The translations under genes were made by a program, and so were the position numbers. The notes under the pieces are model-generated. The model worked only from the letters and a program-made list of their open reading frames with translations, did no database searches and was not told the origin of the DNA. A stretch of DNA of 64,000 bases from Rhizophagus clarus. Taxonomy: Eukaryota > Glomeromycota > Glomeromycetes > Glomerales > Glomeraceae. Positions within the stretch are counted from its first letter, which is position 1. Every line of letters begins with the position of its first letter. Shown here piece by piece: positions 23,657-38,364 of the stretch. Location: NCBI GenBank assembly GCA_015698045.1, contig BLAL01000313.1, positions 558,001-622,000 of the forward strand, given 5' to 3'.

Positions 23657-26129
23657 TTTTCCAAATTAGTTTCAAGTTTTTAAGGTTTAAGAGTTTTTTG
23701 ATATAGTTTTTAATACAAAATGATACAAAGTGATATGAGAAACTTTTGAGGGTATTTATATATTTATGTATGTTTTATAAATAAAATTACTAAAGTTTAT
23801 GATGTAATATTATTTAAAATCAATCAAATTTATTATTGATATAACGATATATTATGTTTTATATATATAACCCAATAGAACATCATATTTGCGTAACTTT
23901 TAAGAGTCCCCATTATTAACTTTGGTTTAGTTATAAATTGTATTTCATAATATCACAATATTTTACATAAATTTTTAAGAGTTCCCATTATTAATGATTG
24001 GGTTAAATATGTCGTATTATATGTATTACATCATATCATAATACTTTATATCATAATACTTTACTAATTTTAGCCCTATATAACCATATTTGCATCAATG
24101 ATTTGATCTTTTTCTTTGTAATAAAAAAAAGTGTAATAAATGAATTATCAGATAGATACGTGATAATCGAATAATATGTGCTAGTGCAATTATTTCAAAA
24201 TTTTTCACACAATCATATTAAAAATTAATATTTTAAAACTATTATATTAATGAGATAATACCGAAAGTAGATACGTGAATTCAGCAATACATAAAATTCA
24301 AAAGTTCAATAAAATATCTTTTATGATTGTTAAATTGACCAATATATTGAGATAAAGATTAATTTTTCCTTTGGATAACATATCTACCTTATGAATATTC
24401 TCACCTTAGTTATGTGAAATAAAATTTATAATGTACTGCCAAATCTAGGTTGTTGTATTTTAATTGGTTAAAAAGTTTAGTAATGCAATTCTTGTAATCG
24501 TTTATATGGTGACTTTATTTTATTTATTTATTAAAACATTAAGTTATTATACTTTAGTTTGGTCAGTAGTTTCTATCTTATTATGAAGAAAGTGAATGCA
24601 AATACATTTTTTATGTAATAAGAGTATAAGATAGAAAAACTATAAAAAGTTAATGAACTATGAAAAAAGAATAAAATATGATAAAGATTATAAAATTATA
24701 ACAAAAAGAGATAACGAAAAGTTAATTTTTTAAAAGAAAAAGAGGAAGATTAATCATTAGTAGTTCCGTTAAATATTTTATTTTGGTTTATATTAGAAAA
24801 TGTGTTTTATCATAATGCGGATGCTAATGTATAATTTCGGGGGAGATAATTGCGAAAATTTAATGACTTCTACATAATAAAATAGGCCATTAAAATCGCT
24901 GTTGTAGACTTTAAGGTTTGGTTAAGAATTTGTCTTATTTATCTTATTGGCCAAATAGCTGTTATTTGGATTATGTCTCATTTATTCAATAAACTGTTAA
25001 ATTTTAAATAATATATAACAAAATACCATACAGAACGTTTCACAGTGGGTTTATAACTAATAATTTTAATAAAATCTGTATTTTTATAAGCATGAATGCA
25101 ACATGTACATGATGGTCCTATAGGGCCGTATTATAATAATAAAAGATATTGTGTTTATAAACCTAAAAAAATTTAACAGCTATTATTTTTTGGATGTAAT
25201 ACGATATAAAACTATTATATGAATCATCTTGATTGAAATTACATCATATTCGAACTTTATTGAAGAAATTTCTTCATTATTAGAATGTTCTTGTTCTTTG
25301 AATTTTATCATTATTTTCTTAATATATTGAAAGGATTAATAAACCTTAGGATGTTAGAATTAACGAAATTTAATAATGATTACAATTATTATAATAAGGA
25401 CAATAATGATATCAAATTTAAAAGATCAATTTTTAAGAGATCACTCACTTAATTAAATGAAAATTTTAAAAGTTATTAAATTTTAATATGTGAAAAAGTT
25501 CTATTGAAGGTTTAAAAATAACCTTGTCTCTAAAAAAAATTGTATTTATTATGTTTAAAAAACTTGAATTAACGAAACTAGTGGTAAAGTATTATCAAAA
25601 GTAATTCAATGAAAGAGCGGAGCTGTACCAAAAAGACAATACCAAAAAAAGAAGAAAGTGATGATAAAAAGGGAGTTTCTTCTAACAATAGTTCAGGAAA
25701 TAAATAAACAAAAAATAATATACATTGAAAATTCCTATTAATGAAAGGTTGATTACAAAATATAAAGAATTTGATTATAGGGTTGTGTAGATTTCGACCT
25801 AGATATTCACGTGATTTAGTCAGGAATTTAAAAAAGACTTGCACGCAAAAAAAAAAAGATCAGAATGAGCAACATTGAATTGTTATCAAATTAGATGGTT
25901 ACAGGATCTAAGGAAATAATGATCTTTTTGATTAATTTCATTAGCAATAAATAAACATGCACGCAACAAATTCTATTTTTTCATACGTATAAATAATATT
26001 GATAATCAAGAAACCGTAAAAATAATTTCATCTTACTAAATAAAATACTATTAAAAAATGATATGCATGCATTGTGTATTTAATTTGATAGTTTAACGAT
26101 ATGTTTTAAATAGAAGAACAGTATATGTT
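23657..26129. other. long intergenic region
   Basis: No supported gene. A 22-bp direct repeat TTTTAAGAGTYCCCATTATTAA occurs near 23899 and 23967. A Lys/Ser-rich run at about 25600-25700 (+) is too short and interrupted to call. Confidence 0.5.
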
Positions 26130-28569
26130 TCACTTTCTTAATTCTTCTAATTTGTTTTGAGCATCTTGATCTCCTTGTTTAGCAGATTTCTCATACCAAT
26201 AAATTGCTTGATCTATATTTTGTTCAGTTCCTTTTCCATATTCATACATAAGAGCAAGATTATATTGAGCATCACTATATCCTGAATTTGCTGCCTTGTG
26301 ATATAATTCAATTGCTTTTTCATAATCTTTATCAACTCCTTCTCCATTACGATACATGTTAGCAAGATTATTTTGAGCATCACTATCTCCTGAATTTGCT
26401 GCTTTGTGATATAATTCAATTGCTTTTTCATAATCTTTATCAACTCCTTCTCCATTACGATACATGTTAGCAAGATTATTTTGAGCATCACTATCTCCTG
26501 AATTTGCTGCTTTGTGATATAATTCAATTGCTTTTTCATAATCTTTATCAACTCTTTTTCATCATAATACATGTTAGCAAGATTATATTGAGCCGTAATA
26601 TTTCCTAAATTTGCTGCTTGTTGATACAATTCGAGCGCTTTGTTATTATCAACCCTAGTTCCAATACCATATTCATAACAATATCCAAATCTTAATAAAC
26701 CTAATGTATAACCCATATCGACTATTTTTTCGAAATATCTAAACGCTAACTTTTCATCTTTTACAGTTCCATGACCTAATTGATAACATAATCCAACATA
26801 AAATTGTGCCAATGTATGACTTTGTTCTGATGCATTAACAAACAAATCAAATGCTTTCTTATTACCTTCATTTGTCTCAATTCCTAAATAATTAAAATAT
26901 CCAAGTAAAAACAGAGAATCTGAATTATTTTGATTAATTAATAACCAATCATAAATTTCTCGTGAGTTTATATTATCATTATTAAAATAATCAAGAATGT
27001 TTTTAAGATCTTTGGTTAATGTAGGTTCTTTTCCTTCATTAAGTATTTTGAAAATATAATTCACTATATCATTAACTATTATACTTATATTTTCATTTGA
27101 TGAGGTTGTTAATAATATTTCTTTTGTATTCATTTTATTAAAATCTTGTATAAATTGAGACAACTCCCCATGTAATGAATTATCAGTATTTGAAGAAGTT
27201 GAATTAAAGTTTTGTATAATTCGAGACATTTCCCCATGTAATGAACTATTAGTGTTTGAAGAAATACCAATATTGGTTGGATTAAAATTTTGATCACCTG
27301 TTAATGTTGATTGAGGGCTTAATTCTGTTTGATAATTTTTGTTCATTTTTATTATAATTTCTTTTAATCTTTCTACTACTTGATTGATTGTTGGACGCTT
27401 ATCTGGTTCTCCATTCCAACATTCTAAAAAAAAAAAAAAAAAAAAAAAATAGGAATGTTTTTTAAAAAAATAATGAAAGTTTGCTAAATAATTTTTTTTG
27501 AAAAAAAAAAAATATTACGTACCGGTATAAATTTTAATGTAATCTTCGGGTGTATCGGGAATAGGATCTTCCCTAAGGCCTTGTGAAATTTCTAAGGCCA
27601 AATCAACATAAAATGGAGGTTGACCACTAGATATCTCCCAGAAAAATACGCCAACACTATAGACGTCACTTTTTTCATTTAATGAATATTTCTGTGTTGA
27701 GTTTTTATTCTTTCTTCGTCCGCCAAATCTTTTTGGATCGACGTAAGGAATTATTCCAAAAAGTTTTGATTGTGTGTTTGAAGATGATTCAATTCTCTTT
27801 GATAAACCAAAGTCGGACAACTTGATAATATTTTGATGAACCAATACATTTCCAGAGTGCTATAAATATGTTACAATGTTAAAAAATATAAAAAGATTTT
27901 TACAATGATAATTTAAAATCAACAAAGTAAATTATTAAGTCACGATGCACTATTCCTTCGTTATGTAAACACGACACGGCACAAGCTAATTGGCATGCCA
28001 AGTTGTATTTATCGTTCCAAGTAAGAATATTGAAGTTTTCTTTTAAATAATTTTTAAGAGTACCAGAATCAGCATATTCCATCACTAGCAAATAATTTTT
28101 TGATTGAACATCACCATTTTCTACTCATAAATAATAAAAGAAATATTAATAAATTACATTTTTGAAAAATTAAAATACTCAACAAATAATTATCATACCG
28201 GGGTCAAATTTTACAACTCCATAGAATTTAATTATGTTATTATGAAATTGTATATCATGTTGAAGCTTAAGCTAGATTTAAATATACTTAATAAGAGCAT
28301 ATATATATAGTATTATGAGTATTATAATATATTATATAATCAGTCAATACCTCATGAACTATTTCTTTTGCGATGACGTTATCAAGATTAAAAAAAGATT
28401 TCAACGCAAAATATTGTTCTGAATTTCTCCAACTCGCACGATAAACTTTTCCAAATCCTCCAATACCAATTTTTTCAATGTTACTAAAATATTTATGTTC
28501 ATAAAGTCTAATATAGTCTTTAGTAATAGCTTCTTCAATCCAGTTAATACATTCGTTTGTGTTTTGCAT
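26130..28569 (-). pseudogene. protein kinase with C-terminal Sel1 repeats, splice-donor and frame lesions
   Basis: Five exons: 28569-28351, 28271-28199, 28120-27936, 27859-27523, 27423-26130. Exon 1 has the glycine loop (GIGGFGKVYRA) and FALK; exon 3 ends in HRDL; exon 4 has DFG, a DPK in the APE position and the C-lobe; exon 5 starts ECWNGEPDKRPT. A linker and about eight Sel1-like repeats (AQYNLANMY, KAIELYHKAANSG) complete a scaffold-like tail. Two lesions are visible. The donor after HRDL reads AT (TTA|ATAATTTAC) where every other donor here is GT. One base is missing near 26553-26560, which throws the last Sel1 repeats out of frame; they resume correctly after restoring it. It could be a recent pseudogene, or one lesion could be an assembly error. 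Relatives are cytosolic signalling kinases. Confidence 0.75.
26281..26560 (-). repeat. 108-bp tandem repeat coding for Sel1 units
   Basis: Two complete and one partial, almost identical 108-bp units (36 codons each), about 26281-26388, 26389-26496 and 26497-26560. They encode EKAIELYHKAANSGDSDAQ followed by NLANMYRNGEGVDKDY. Because the unit is a multiple of three, a second frame is also open through all copies. Confidence 0.85.
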
Positions 28570-30038
28570 TTTTGATTATTATTAGTCAATTGTAGAGTAC
28601 AATAATAAGAGAAAAATGATTGTGTTATTGACTTTTCTAAATATATATAAAATTTTGTAGCGTAATACAAACGAAAGCCATTGTACATATCATATGATTC
28701 GTAAATTCAATTCCAAATTTCCAATTTTGGCTTAAATTATGTATGACCATGAAAAAAAATGTACGTGATACTTAAAAGGTCAAGATCGATAGTAGATCCA
28801 CTTACAATTATTCCATACTCATGACCGGTTCAATTAAACAGACACCGTTTCTTTATAATGTACAAAAAAAGTTCAAACAATATGCCAAAAACAGTATACT
28901 CAACTCTATTATTCTTCTATATTCGATTTTTTATCATTAATATCACAAGATACCCAGAAATCTACATAATACAGTTTATTTAATGAAACTTATTAAAGTC
29001 ATTTTATACATTTGATATTTCACTAGTCTTGTTATAGCATAAATGCATAATGCTTAAATCGCGCAAAATTTGTAAAAAGAAATTTTTAATATATAAAAAA
29101 TGTATAGTACGTCTGTTCTACAAGTTTACTTAAAGCATCAAAGTTGGTTTTAAATATCATTTTTTGACTTGTTATTTGTTTATTGTTAAAGACGTGACCG
29201 CAAGTCCGCGACATAAAATGAACGAGAAACTAAAAACATTACACTAGCGTCTACATCCTACAAACAAATATGTCAAGTCCTCCCATGAGGCAAGAGACCG
29301 TACACTGACCATCCGCCTAGTCTAAAATTTTTAAACTGTTAGGCTATGACCTGCTGTCGATAGCAACCGCCAGTTCCCCAAGAACTCGAATTAAGTCATT
29401 TTTGAATTTTTTCTAAATCACGTGGCCCATTTAATTCTGGCCAAATTTACCCTTGTTATAATACATTATATTAAATAAAAGGCGGATGAGTTTTATACCC
29501 TAAAAACTTTAGCGACTTATAGGAAACAGGATCGTTAGAGTCATGCAAGCACGTTTTCCATGCTCTCTCTTGATTTTGTATCCGGAAGATCATTTGATGC
29601 TTCTTATTTTCGATGTTTTTTTCACATTTTATGTTTTGACTTTTGACTTCAAATATTGTACTGTTTTTTATTACAATAATAAATGATTTTCTTTATTAAA
29701 AAAAAAATAATATTAAATAAAAAATAGAGTGTAAGTTTAGTAATCACCCATTAATTAGATCATTTATCTTCAATTTGTATATGTACATAAATGATTTCTT
29801 AAAATTAAAATCTATTAACGTTAAAGTACGAAGGCATAATAAAAGCAGTAACTTCTTTAATGACTTTGTGGATTCATTTGTATTCTTTTTTTTCAATAAT
29901 GTATGTGCTTCAAGTTTTTATGACTTGCAAAATAACTAACCATCATTCACTAGCCTTTTGTATTGTATATTTGATAATGTTGATAATATTGAAACTCTTA
30001 ATGTCGTAATACCATAAGAGCTCGTCAGTTCCTATACT
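28570..30038. other. intergenic; a less AT-biased patch at about 29185-29400
   Basis: No gene supported. The 29185-29400 patch is GC-richer but has no long frame and no tRNA-like cloverleaf that I could find. Confidence 0.45.
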
Positions 30039-30203
30039 ATGAGGAATATTCGAAATTCAGTTTGGATGTCACACCACTCTGACAATCTGGGACCACATGA
30101 TCTGGATGTACAAATTCATGACAGGATCTACAGTACGCAGGATATGGAATCTTCCTATTGTATCACTCAGTTACTATCTTCAATTGGTTCGCAAGATAAA
30201 TAA
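30039..30203 (+). CDS. short uncharacterised reading frame (54 aa)
   Basis: ATG to TAA with balanced composition (SVWMSHHSDNLGPHDLDV, then DRIYSTQDMESSYC), unlike the Lys/Ile strings elsewhere. No domain recognised. It may be an exon or transposon remnant rather than a gene. Confidence 0.2.
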   Translation: MRNIRNSVWMSHHSDNLGPHDLDVQIHDRIYSTQDMESSYCITQLLSSIGSQDK

Positions 30204-30436
30204 ATAAACAGATAGACATATGATATTTCTAAATGAGCGAGCGTTTTTTAACCCAAATTTTCATTTTTATAACTCTGTTTAACTCAAAATTTAGTCGACA
30301 ACGTTACTATTTTATATGAATGGCCGACAAAATATTCCTTAATTTCGGTTCAACCATATTTTACCTATTTTAATTTATTGCATCAATTTATAATTTATAA
30401 TTTGTAAAAGGCCTCATTGATTCTTTTATCAGAAAT

Positions 30437-33400
30437 ATGATGATAATTAAGCCATCTAATAATAATGAAATATGTGAAAAATGTAATTTTGTATGTAACA
30501 CTGTACATTTTCAACAAAATTTCAAAAATTGGACTAGTGGTAATAAAATTATTGATAAATTTATTCAAAATATTCAACTATCAACTCATCATGATATAAA
30601 TGAATCATTAGAATGGATATCTTATGATAGATTTTGTAATATTGATTATGTTTTATATAATGGATTTTATGAAATGTATAAAGCAAATTGGATTGATGGT
30701 ACCATATTTGAATGGAATAATGAATATCAAAATTGGGAAAGAATCGATCAAAATATGTTCGTTATTTTGAAAAGTTTGAATAATTTAAAAAATGAATTTA
30801 TGAATAAGGTATAAGAAATTTATTTTTAATAATAAATGTTTGATAACCTTAAAATATTTTTTATTAATATAAAAGTATTATATTCATAGTTTAATGTAGA
30901 TTATGAATTTTATGGAATTACTCAAAATCCAGAAACAAAAAGTTATTTGATGGTTTTAAATAATAAACGTCAATCAAAACATTTTCAACCAAAATTTGAA
31001 AATTGGACTAGTGGTAATATTATTATTGATAGATTTATTAAAAATACTCAGTTATCAGCACAAAATTTTGGACTAAAAGCATTTGAATGGATACCTTACG
31101 ATAGATTTTGTAAAATCAAATATATTGCAAAAGGAAGATTTGGAAATATATATAGAGCGATATGGATCGATGGACATATAGAATGGGATAATAAACAACA
31201 TAACTGGAAAAAACAAAATCAAAATTTGCTTGTGGCTCTGAAAAGGTTGGACCAAAAAATATTGAATTAGAATTTATGAATGAGGTGCATTAAATTTCTA
31301 TTTTAAAGTGCTTGAATTCTTCTTAAAACGTTGATTTACTAATATAATGTATTTATATAGATTAAAAGAGCTCATGAATTTTATGGAATAACTCGAGATT
31401 TAAAAGCTAATTATATAATGGTTTATAAATATCATAAAATTTGTGAAACATGTAACTTTAAATGTAATGCAAAACGCTTTCAACAAAATTTTGAAAATTG
31501 GACTAGTGGTAATGATGATATTGATAAATATATTCGAGATATTCAGTCAACATGTCATACTGAATATGAAACATCAAAAACATTAGAATGGATACCATAT
31601 GATAGGCTTTATGATATTCAATATATTGCAAAAAGTAAATTTAATAAAATATATAGAGCAAAGTGGATTGATGGATGCATAGATGAATGGGATAACAAAA
31701 TCAAAAATTGGAAAAGATACAATGATAATATGGTTGTGGTACTGGAAAGTTTAAATAGTCCAACAAATGTTTCATCAGAATTTATAAATGAGGTATAGTA
31801 AACTTTAATTTTCTATAAATGTATTCGTTTTTTGTAGATTACAGTGCACTGTAAAGTCTATGGAATAACTCAAGATCCAATAACCAAGGAATACATGATA
31901 GCTTTGAATGAAATATGTAAAAAATGCAAACTTGTTTGTTATGCAAAGTATTTTCAACAAAATTTCGAAAATTGGACTAGTGGTAATGATGATATTGATA
32001 AATTTATTCAAGATATTCAGTTAACATGTCATACTGAATATGAAACATCAAAAGCATTAGAACGGATACCTTACAATAGATTTTATGATAATAAATTTAT
32101 TGCACAAGGTGGATTTGCAAAAGTATATAGAGCAAAGTGGATTGATGGATATATAGATAAATGGGATAATAAAATCCAAAATTGGAAAAGAATAAATCAA
32201 AATATGTATGTAACTCAAAAAATATTACATTGGATTTTATGAATGAGGTATAAATAACAAAACTAAAATTTATTAGATTTTGAGATTTAATTTTTAATAC
32301 TTTTAAAATATTAATGTATATTTTATATGTAGATTACATCACACTTTAAAGTAAATCTGAATAAGTGTATTATTAAACTTTACGGAATAACTCAAGATCC
32401 AGTAACAAAAAATTATGTAATGGTTTTGGATTTTGCAGAAAATGGAAATTTACGAAATTATTTAAATTTATGTTATAATAAATTAAGTTGGAATGATAAG
32501 TTCAATTATTTACATAGCATTGCACATGGAATAAGAGATATTCATGAAAAAGAATTAATTCATCGAGATTTACATATTGGTAATATACTAAGGCTCAAAA
32601 GTATTACTTGTATAACTGATATGGGATTATGCAAACCCGCGGATTATAATTTATTAGAAAAAACAAAAAATAATGTATATGGTGTTTTACCTTATATTGC
32701 TCCTGAAATTTTAAGAGGTCAAAATTATACCAAATCTGCGGACATTTATAGTTTTGGTATAATTATGTATGAAGTAATTTCCGGGTTACCCCCATATTCT
32801 GATGTAAGCCATGATGATAATTTGGCAATAAAAATTTGTAAAGGACTTAGACCAAGGTTTAAAATTAAAGTACCTCAATTAATTGTGCGTTTAATTAAAA
32901 GGTGCTTAGATGCAAATCAATTAAATCGGCCAAAAGCAGAAGAGCTTAAAGAAATTTTAAGTCAATGGTTTAGAGAATCAAGTAATAAATTTTTTAATTG
33001 TACTATAATACAAAACCAAATTAAAGAAGCAGAAAATATCAATTATAATTTATCAGCTAGCAATACATTTTCGACAAATTTAGGAATATTGTATGAGACA
33101 CATTCAGAAGCTATTTATACCAGCAGATTATTTAACTTTAATAATCTTCCTGAACCAAAAAATTCAGATGATTATTATGAAGAAAATGATAATATAATCA
33201 GTATAAAATCTTCAGGTATTTATTAGTAAAAAGAGTATTTAGGTTTATTGTAAAAAAAAGCATTATTAAGTTTATTCATTCATTAAATAGCATCTTTATC
33301 GTTATCTTTACAAATTGATATTCGTCAATTAAACATTAATAACGATGGTAAAGTTCTGACTTGTATTTATAATAATATTGTTTTATTTATATTATTTATC

Positions 33401-33439
33401 ATTTTTTTATTTTATTTGATTTTGTTTAGATGTAAATAG
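30437..33439 (+). pseudogene. kinase locus 2: four N-lobe modules plus C-lobe, two modules frameshifted
   Basis: Same architecture as locus 1. Exons: 30437-30808, 30890-31284, 31361-31792, 31838-32247, 32333-33215, and a tail exon from 33291. Module 1 has a broken loop (LYNGFYEMYKANW). Module 2 has a good loop (AKGRFGNIYRA, VALK), but the CxxC knuckle is lost and one base is missing near 31251. Module 3 has VLES in place of VALK, so the lysine is gone. Module 4 has AQGGFAKVYRA but a deletion of about 20 bp near 32214 that removes the VALK-to-LNN stretch and shifts the frame. Exon 5 is intact: HRDLHIGN, DMG, APE, full C-lobe and tail. Exons are phase 0, so skipping modules 2 and 4 would give an open protein, but with module 3 as N-lobe. 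It is probably a decaying copy. Confidence 0.7.
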
Positions 33440-34657
33440 CGAATATAGAAGCAAAGAACGAATCTAGAACAAAAAATTTATTGTTGTAAAACTTATAGGA
33501 TTCTTATTCTTTGAATTTTTTAATTTTAACTATTATATTTAAATTCATTTTAACGTTAACTTTTCTGTGAAAAGGTTCTAAAAAAATTGTTAAAAGTAAT
33601 ATGGTTTTTATGTATGAGTTGGATAGCGTCAAATTATGATTATGTCGGCTGAAACCTAAGATTGCGTTAAATAGAATTTTTAAATGTGGTGTCTTTACTA
33701 TATAATTTATATATATATATATATTCAGTTGTTCTAATAAATTAAATAAAATATTCTTAAACCTAAATTTTGGAGCGTAATAATTCTAAAAAAGAACAAA
33801 AATTATATTTAAAATGATGTTCCCGATCAGAATATAATTTTTAGGATTTAAAACCCAATTTGATATTCTTCCACGTTATTTTTCATTCAAAAAACGCGTT
33901 CACAAAGTACCTATTAAATTTTGAAGTCAGGTTCACTTGACAACATAATAAATATCAGATATAGTGAGATCCGGTTTGCGTTTAAAGCAGGTGCAACCGG
34001 TTGCTCAAACCGGTCTGATTATTAATAAAATTCTATGCTTAATTTAAATTCAAGCATGATCATTTTTAAAAGTTAAATTAGCAAGTTTGCAAACAAAACT
34101 TTATAAAAATTGAATTATAAACAAAATGATTATATTATACCCTGAATCCTGAAATATATATTTATAAGATTATACCATATTGGTTCATTACCGAACTTAT
34201 TTACGCTATAAATTTACCGGTATTACTTCTGACAACAGGTGTACATATTTATATTTCTTTTTTATCTGTCCAAAATTAAAATAAATACTAAATAACCTAA
34301 TTAACTTACGTCCTTCGTATATGTATCCTTCTTAACCCGTACGATTTGACTTTATATTTAATTGTAAAAATCGGTCAAACCGGTTTCACCCGTTTTCAAT
34401 TCGGTTTCCGAAAATGCAACCGATGCTAAACTCTGTCCCCTACAACCTATAATCTTCAGCCTCCAACCTTTTTATTTATTTATTTTTTTTGTCATAATTG
34501 TAACACAAATCCACAGTAATAAGCCATGTTTTTTTAATTCTCGTTTTCTTATAAAAAATGTGAAAAAAATCGTTTTTTTCGATTAAAAAAAATTAGTTTT
34601 CAATTAAAATAAAGTCATTTTTTTTTTTATATTGCAGACAACTTTTTATTTTTTGAA
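33440..34657. other. intergenic with ACCGGT-rich ends of a possible degraded element
   Basis: About 33985-34010 (GCAACCGGTTGCTCAAACCGG) and 34370-34430 (GGTCAAACCGGTTTCACCCG, then GCAACCGATGC) carry inverted AACCGG-type motifs around an AT-rich centre. They resemble subterminal repeats of a MITE. No clean terminal repeat or target duplication was found. Confidence 0.35.
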
Positions 34658-34930
34658 ATGGACGCCTCTTTATTGCATTGGCAGGAAAACTTGCCTAAGA
34701 AAGAGAGCTTAACGAATATGAAAAAAAAACTTGTCTTACATAAAAAGAATTTAAAAAACAAAAATGAAAGGTTGAATGAGCTGCTGAAAGTTCACCACTG
34801 CTTGTGTTGCAGGTTTAATACCAACATACCGGTATTACACCAAGATACCATATATGCAGAGTGGGGTTTTTTTAAGCGAATTAATACGAATAATTCTGAA
34901 CTAAAGAATAGGAATTACGTCCGTTGGTGA
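34658..34930 (+). CDS. small Lys-rich protein with Cys cluster, unknown (90 aa)
   Basis: Unrecognised. Residues about 13-45 are Lys/Asn/Glu-rich and likely helical or coiled coil (MKKKLVLHKKNLKNKNERL). A Cys/His cluster follows (VHHCLCCRFN), then a polar C-terminus. A strong acceptor-like TTTTATATTGCAG ends at 34638, so this may be an exon of a longer gene or an exonised remnant. No neighbour explains it. Confidence 0.3.
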   Translation: MDASLLHWQENLPKKESLTNMKKKLVLHKKNLKNKNERLNELLKVHHCLCCRFNTNIPVLHQDTIYAEWGFFKRINTNNSELKNRNYVRW

Positions 34931-35858
34931 TGTTCTTTTTTCAAGTACATTTTTAAATTTATTTCAAAGATGGTTAAATACCGAAATCGGTAATAAAAAT
35001 CATAGAAGCAGCAATTTAATTGCTATACATTTGACAAAAACTTGATCTTCAGTTGTTTGGACCGCGAATGATTTGAGGCTAGTTATTGAAAAATTTTCTA
35101 GTAATGAAGAATAAAAACAAGTAGCATGTTAATTAAAAACAAGTAGCATGTTAATTATTTTAAATAAATTTAACTATCATTTTTCCTTATAATCTATCTT
35201 AGAATAATTTTTTTTATCGTATGATAAGTTGTGAATAGGACTTAAATTTTGATAAAAAATATTTAAGATTTTTTTTTTTTTTTTAAAATAATAATAGTCA
35301 CTACAGTACAAGGTTTACAATTTATAAGTAATTTATTAATAAAGTGTGCAAATATTATAAACATCATTTTTTTTTTTTTTGAATTTGAATTTTGTTTTAT
35401 TTTATTATATGAATCGTCTATATAGATTTATTTTTTTTTTTTAGTTACAATAAAAGAGAATTCTTCGCTTCTTAATTTTTCTTGACTCATTACTTATTTA
35501 CTTATTTAACTGAGCCATAATATTTGGTAATCTTATTAAGGTTGAAGAGTGAGCACAATAAATGTCAACTAATATTCGTAAATTTGTCACGTTTTACATA
35601 TACTGTAAAACCATGCTTATAAAGTACCCTGAACGTCAATAATATCGATCATTTCACATTACATGATAGTTTCAATAAAATAATAAAATAGAAAAAAAAT
35701 TATCCAAATAATTTCCTGGTGAATTTATTAGACCCGGTCACTGTAATTAAAAATTATCTAGTTTGAAAATTTTATATACAACTTAAAATTATATCTATCG
35801 CAAAATAAATAAATAATAATAAAAATTACATCACTGATACTTAAATTCTTTTAAATTT
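34931..35858. other. intergenic, 3' side of the mannosidase gene
   Basis: Nothing supported. A short duplication AAAACAAGTAGCATGTTAAT occurs twice near 35117-35155. It includes the presumed terminator of the minus-strand mannosidase gene. Confidence 0.5.

Positions 35859-38364
<2,506 letters not shown>

Noticed and set aside
25578..25844. Hydrophobic minus-strand frame of 88 codons
   Set aside because: Antisense of a Lys/Ser-rich, interrupted plus-strand stretch; Phe/Leu/Ile composition follows from that.
29185..29400. GC-richer patch considered as tRNA or structured RNA
   Set aside because: No TPsiC-like loop, no acceptor-stem pairing and no clear fold by eye.
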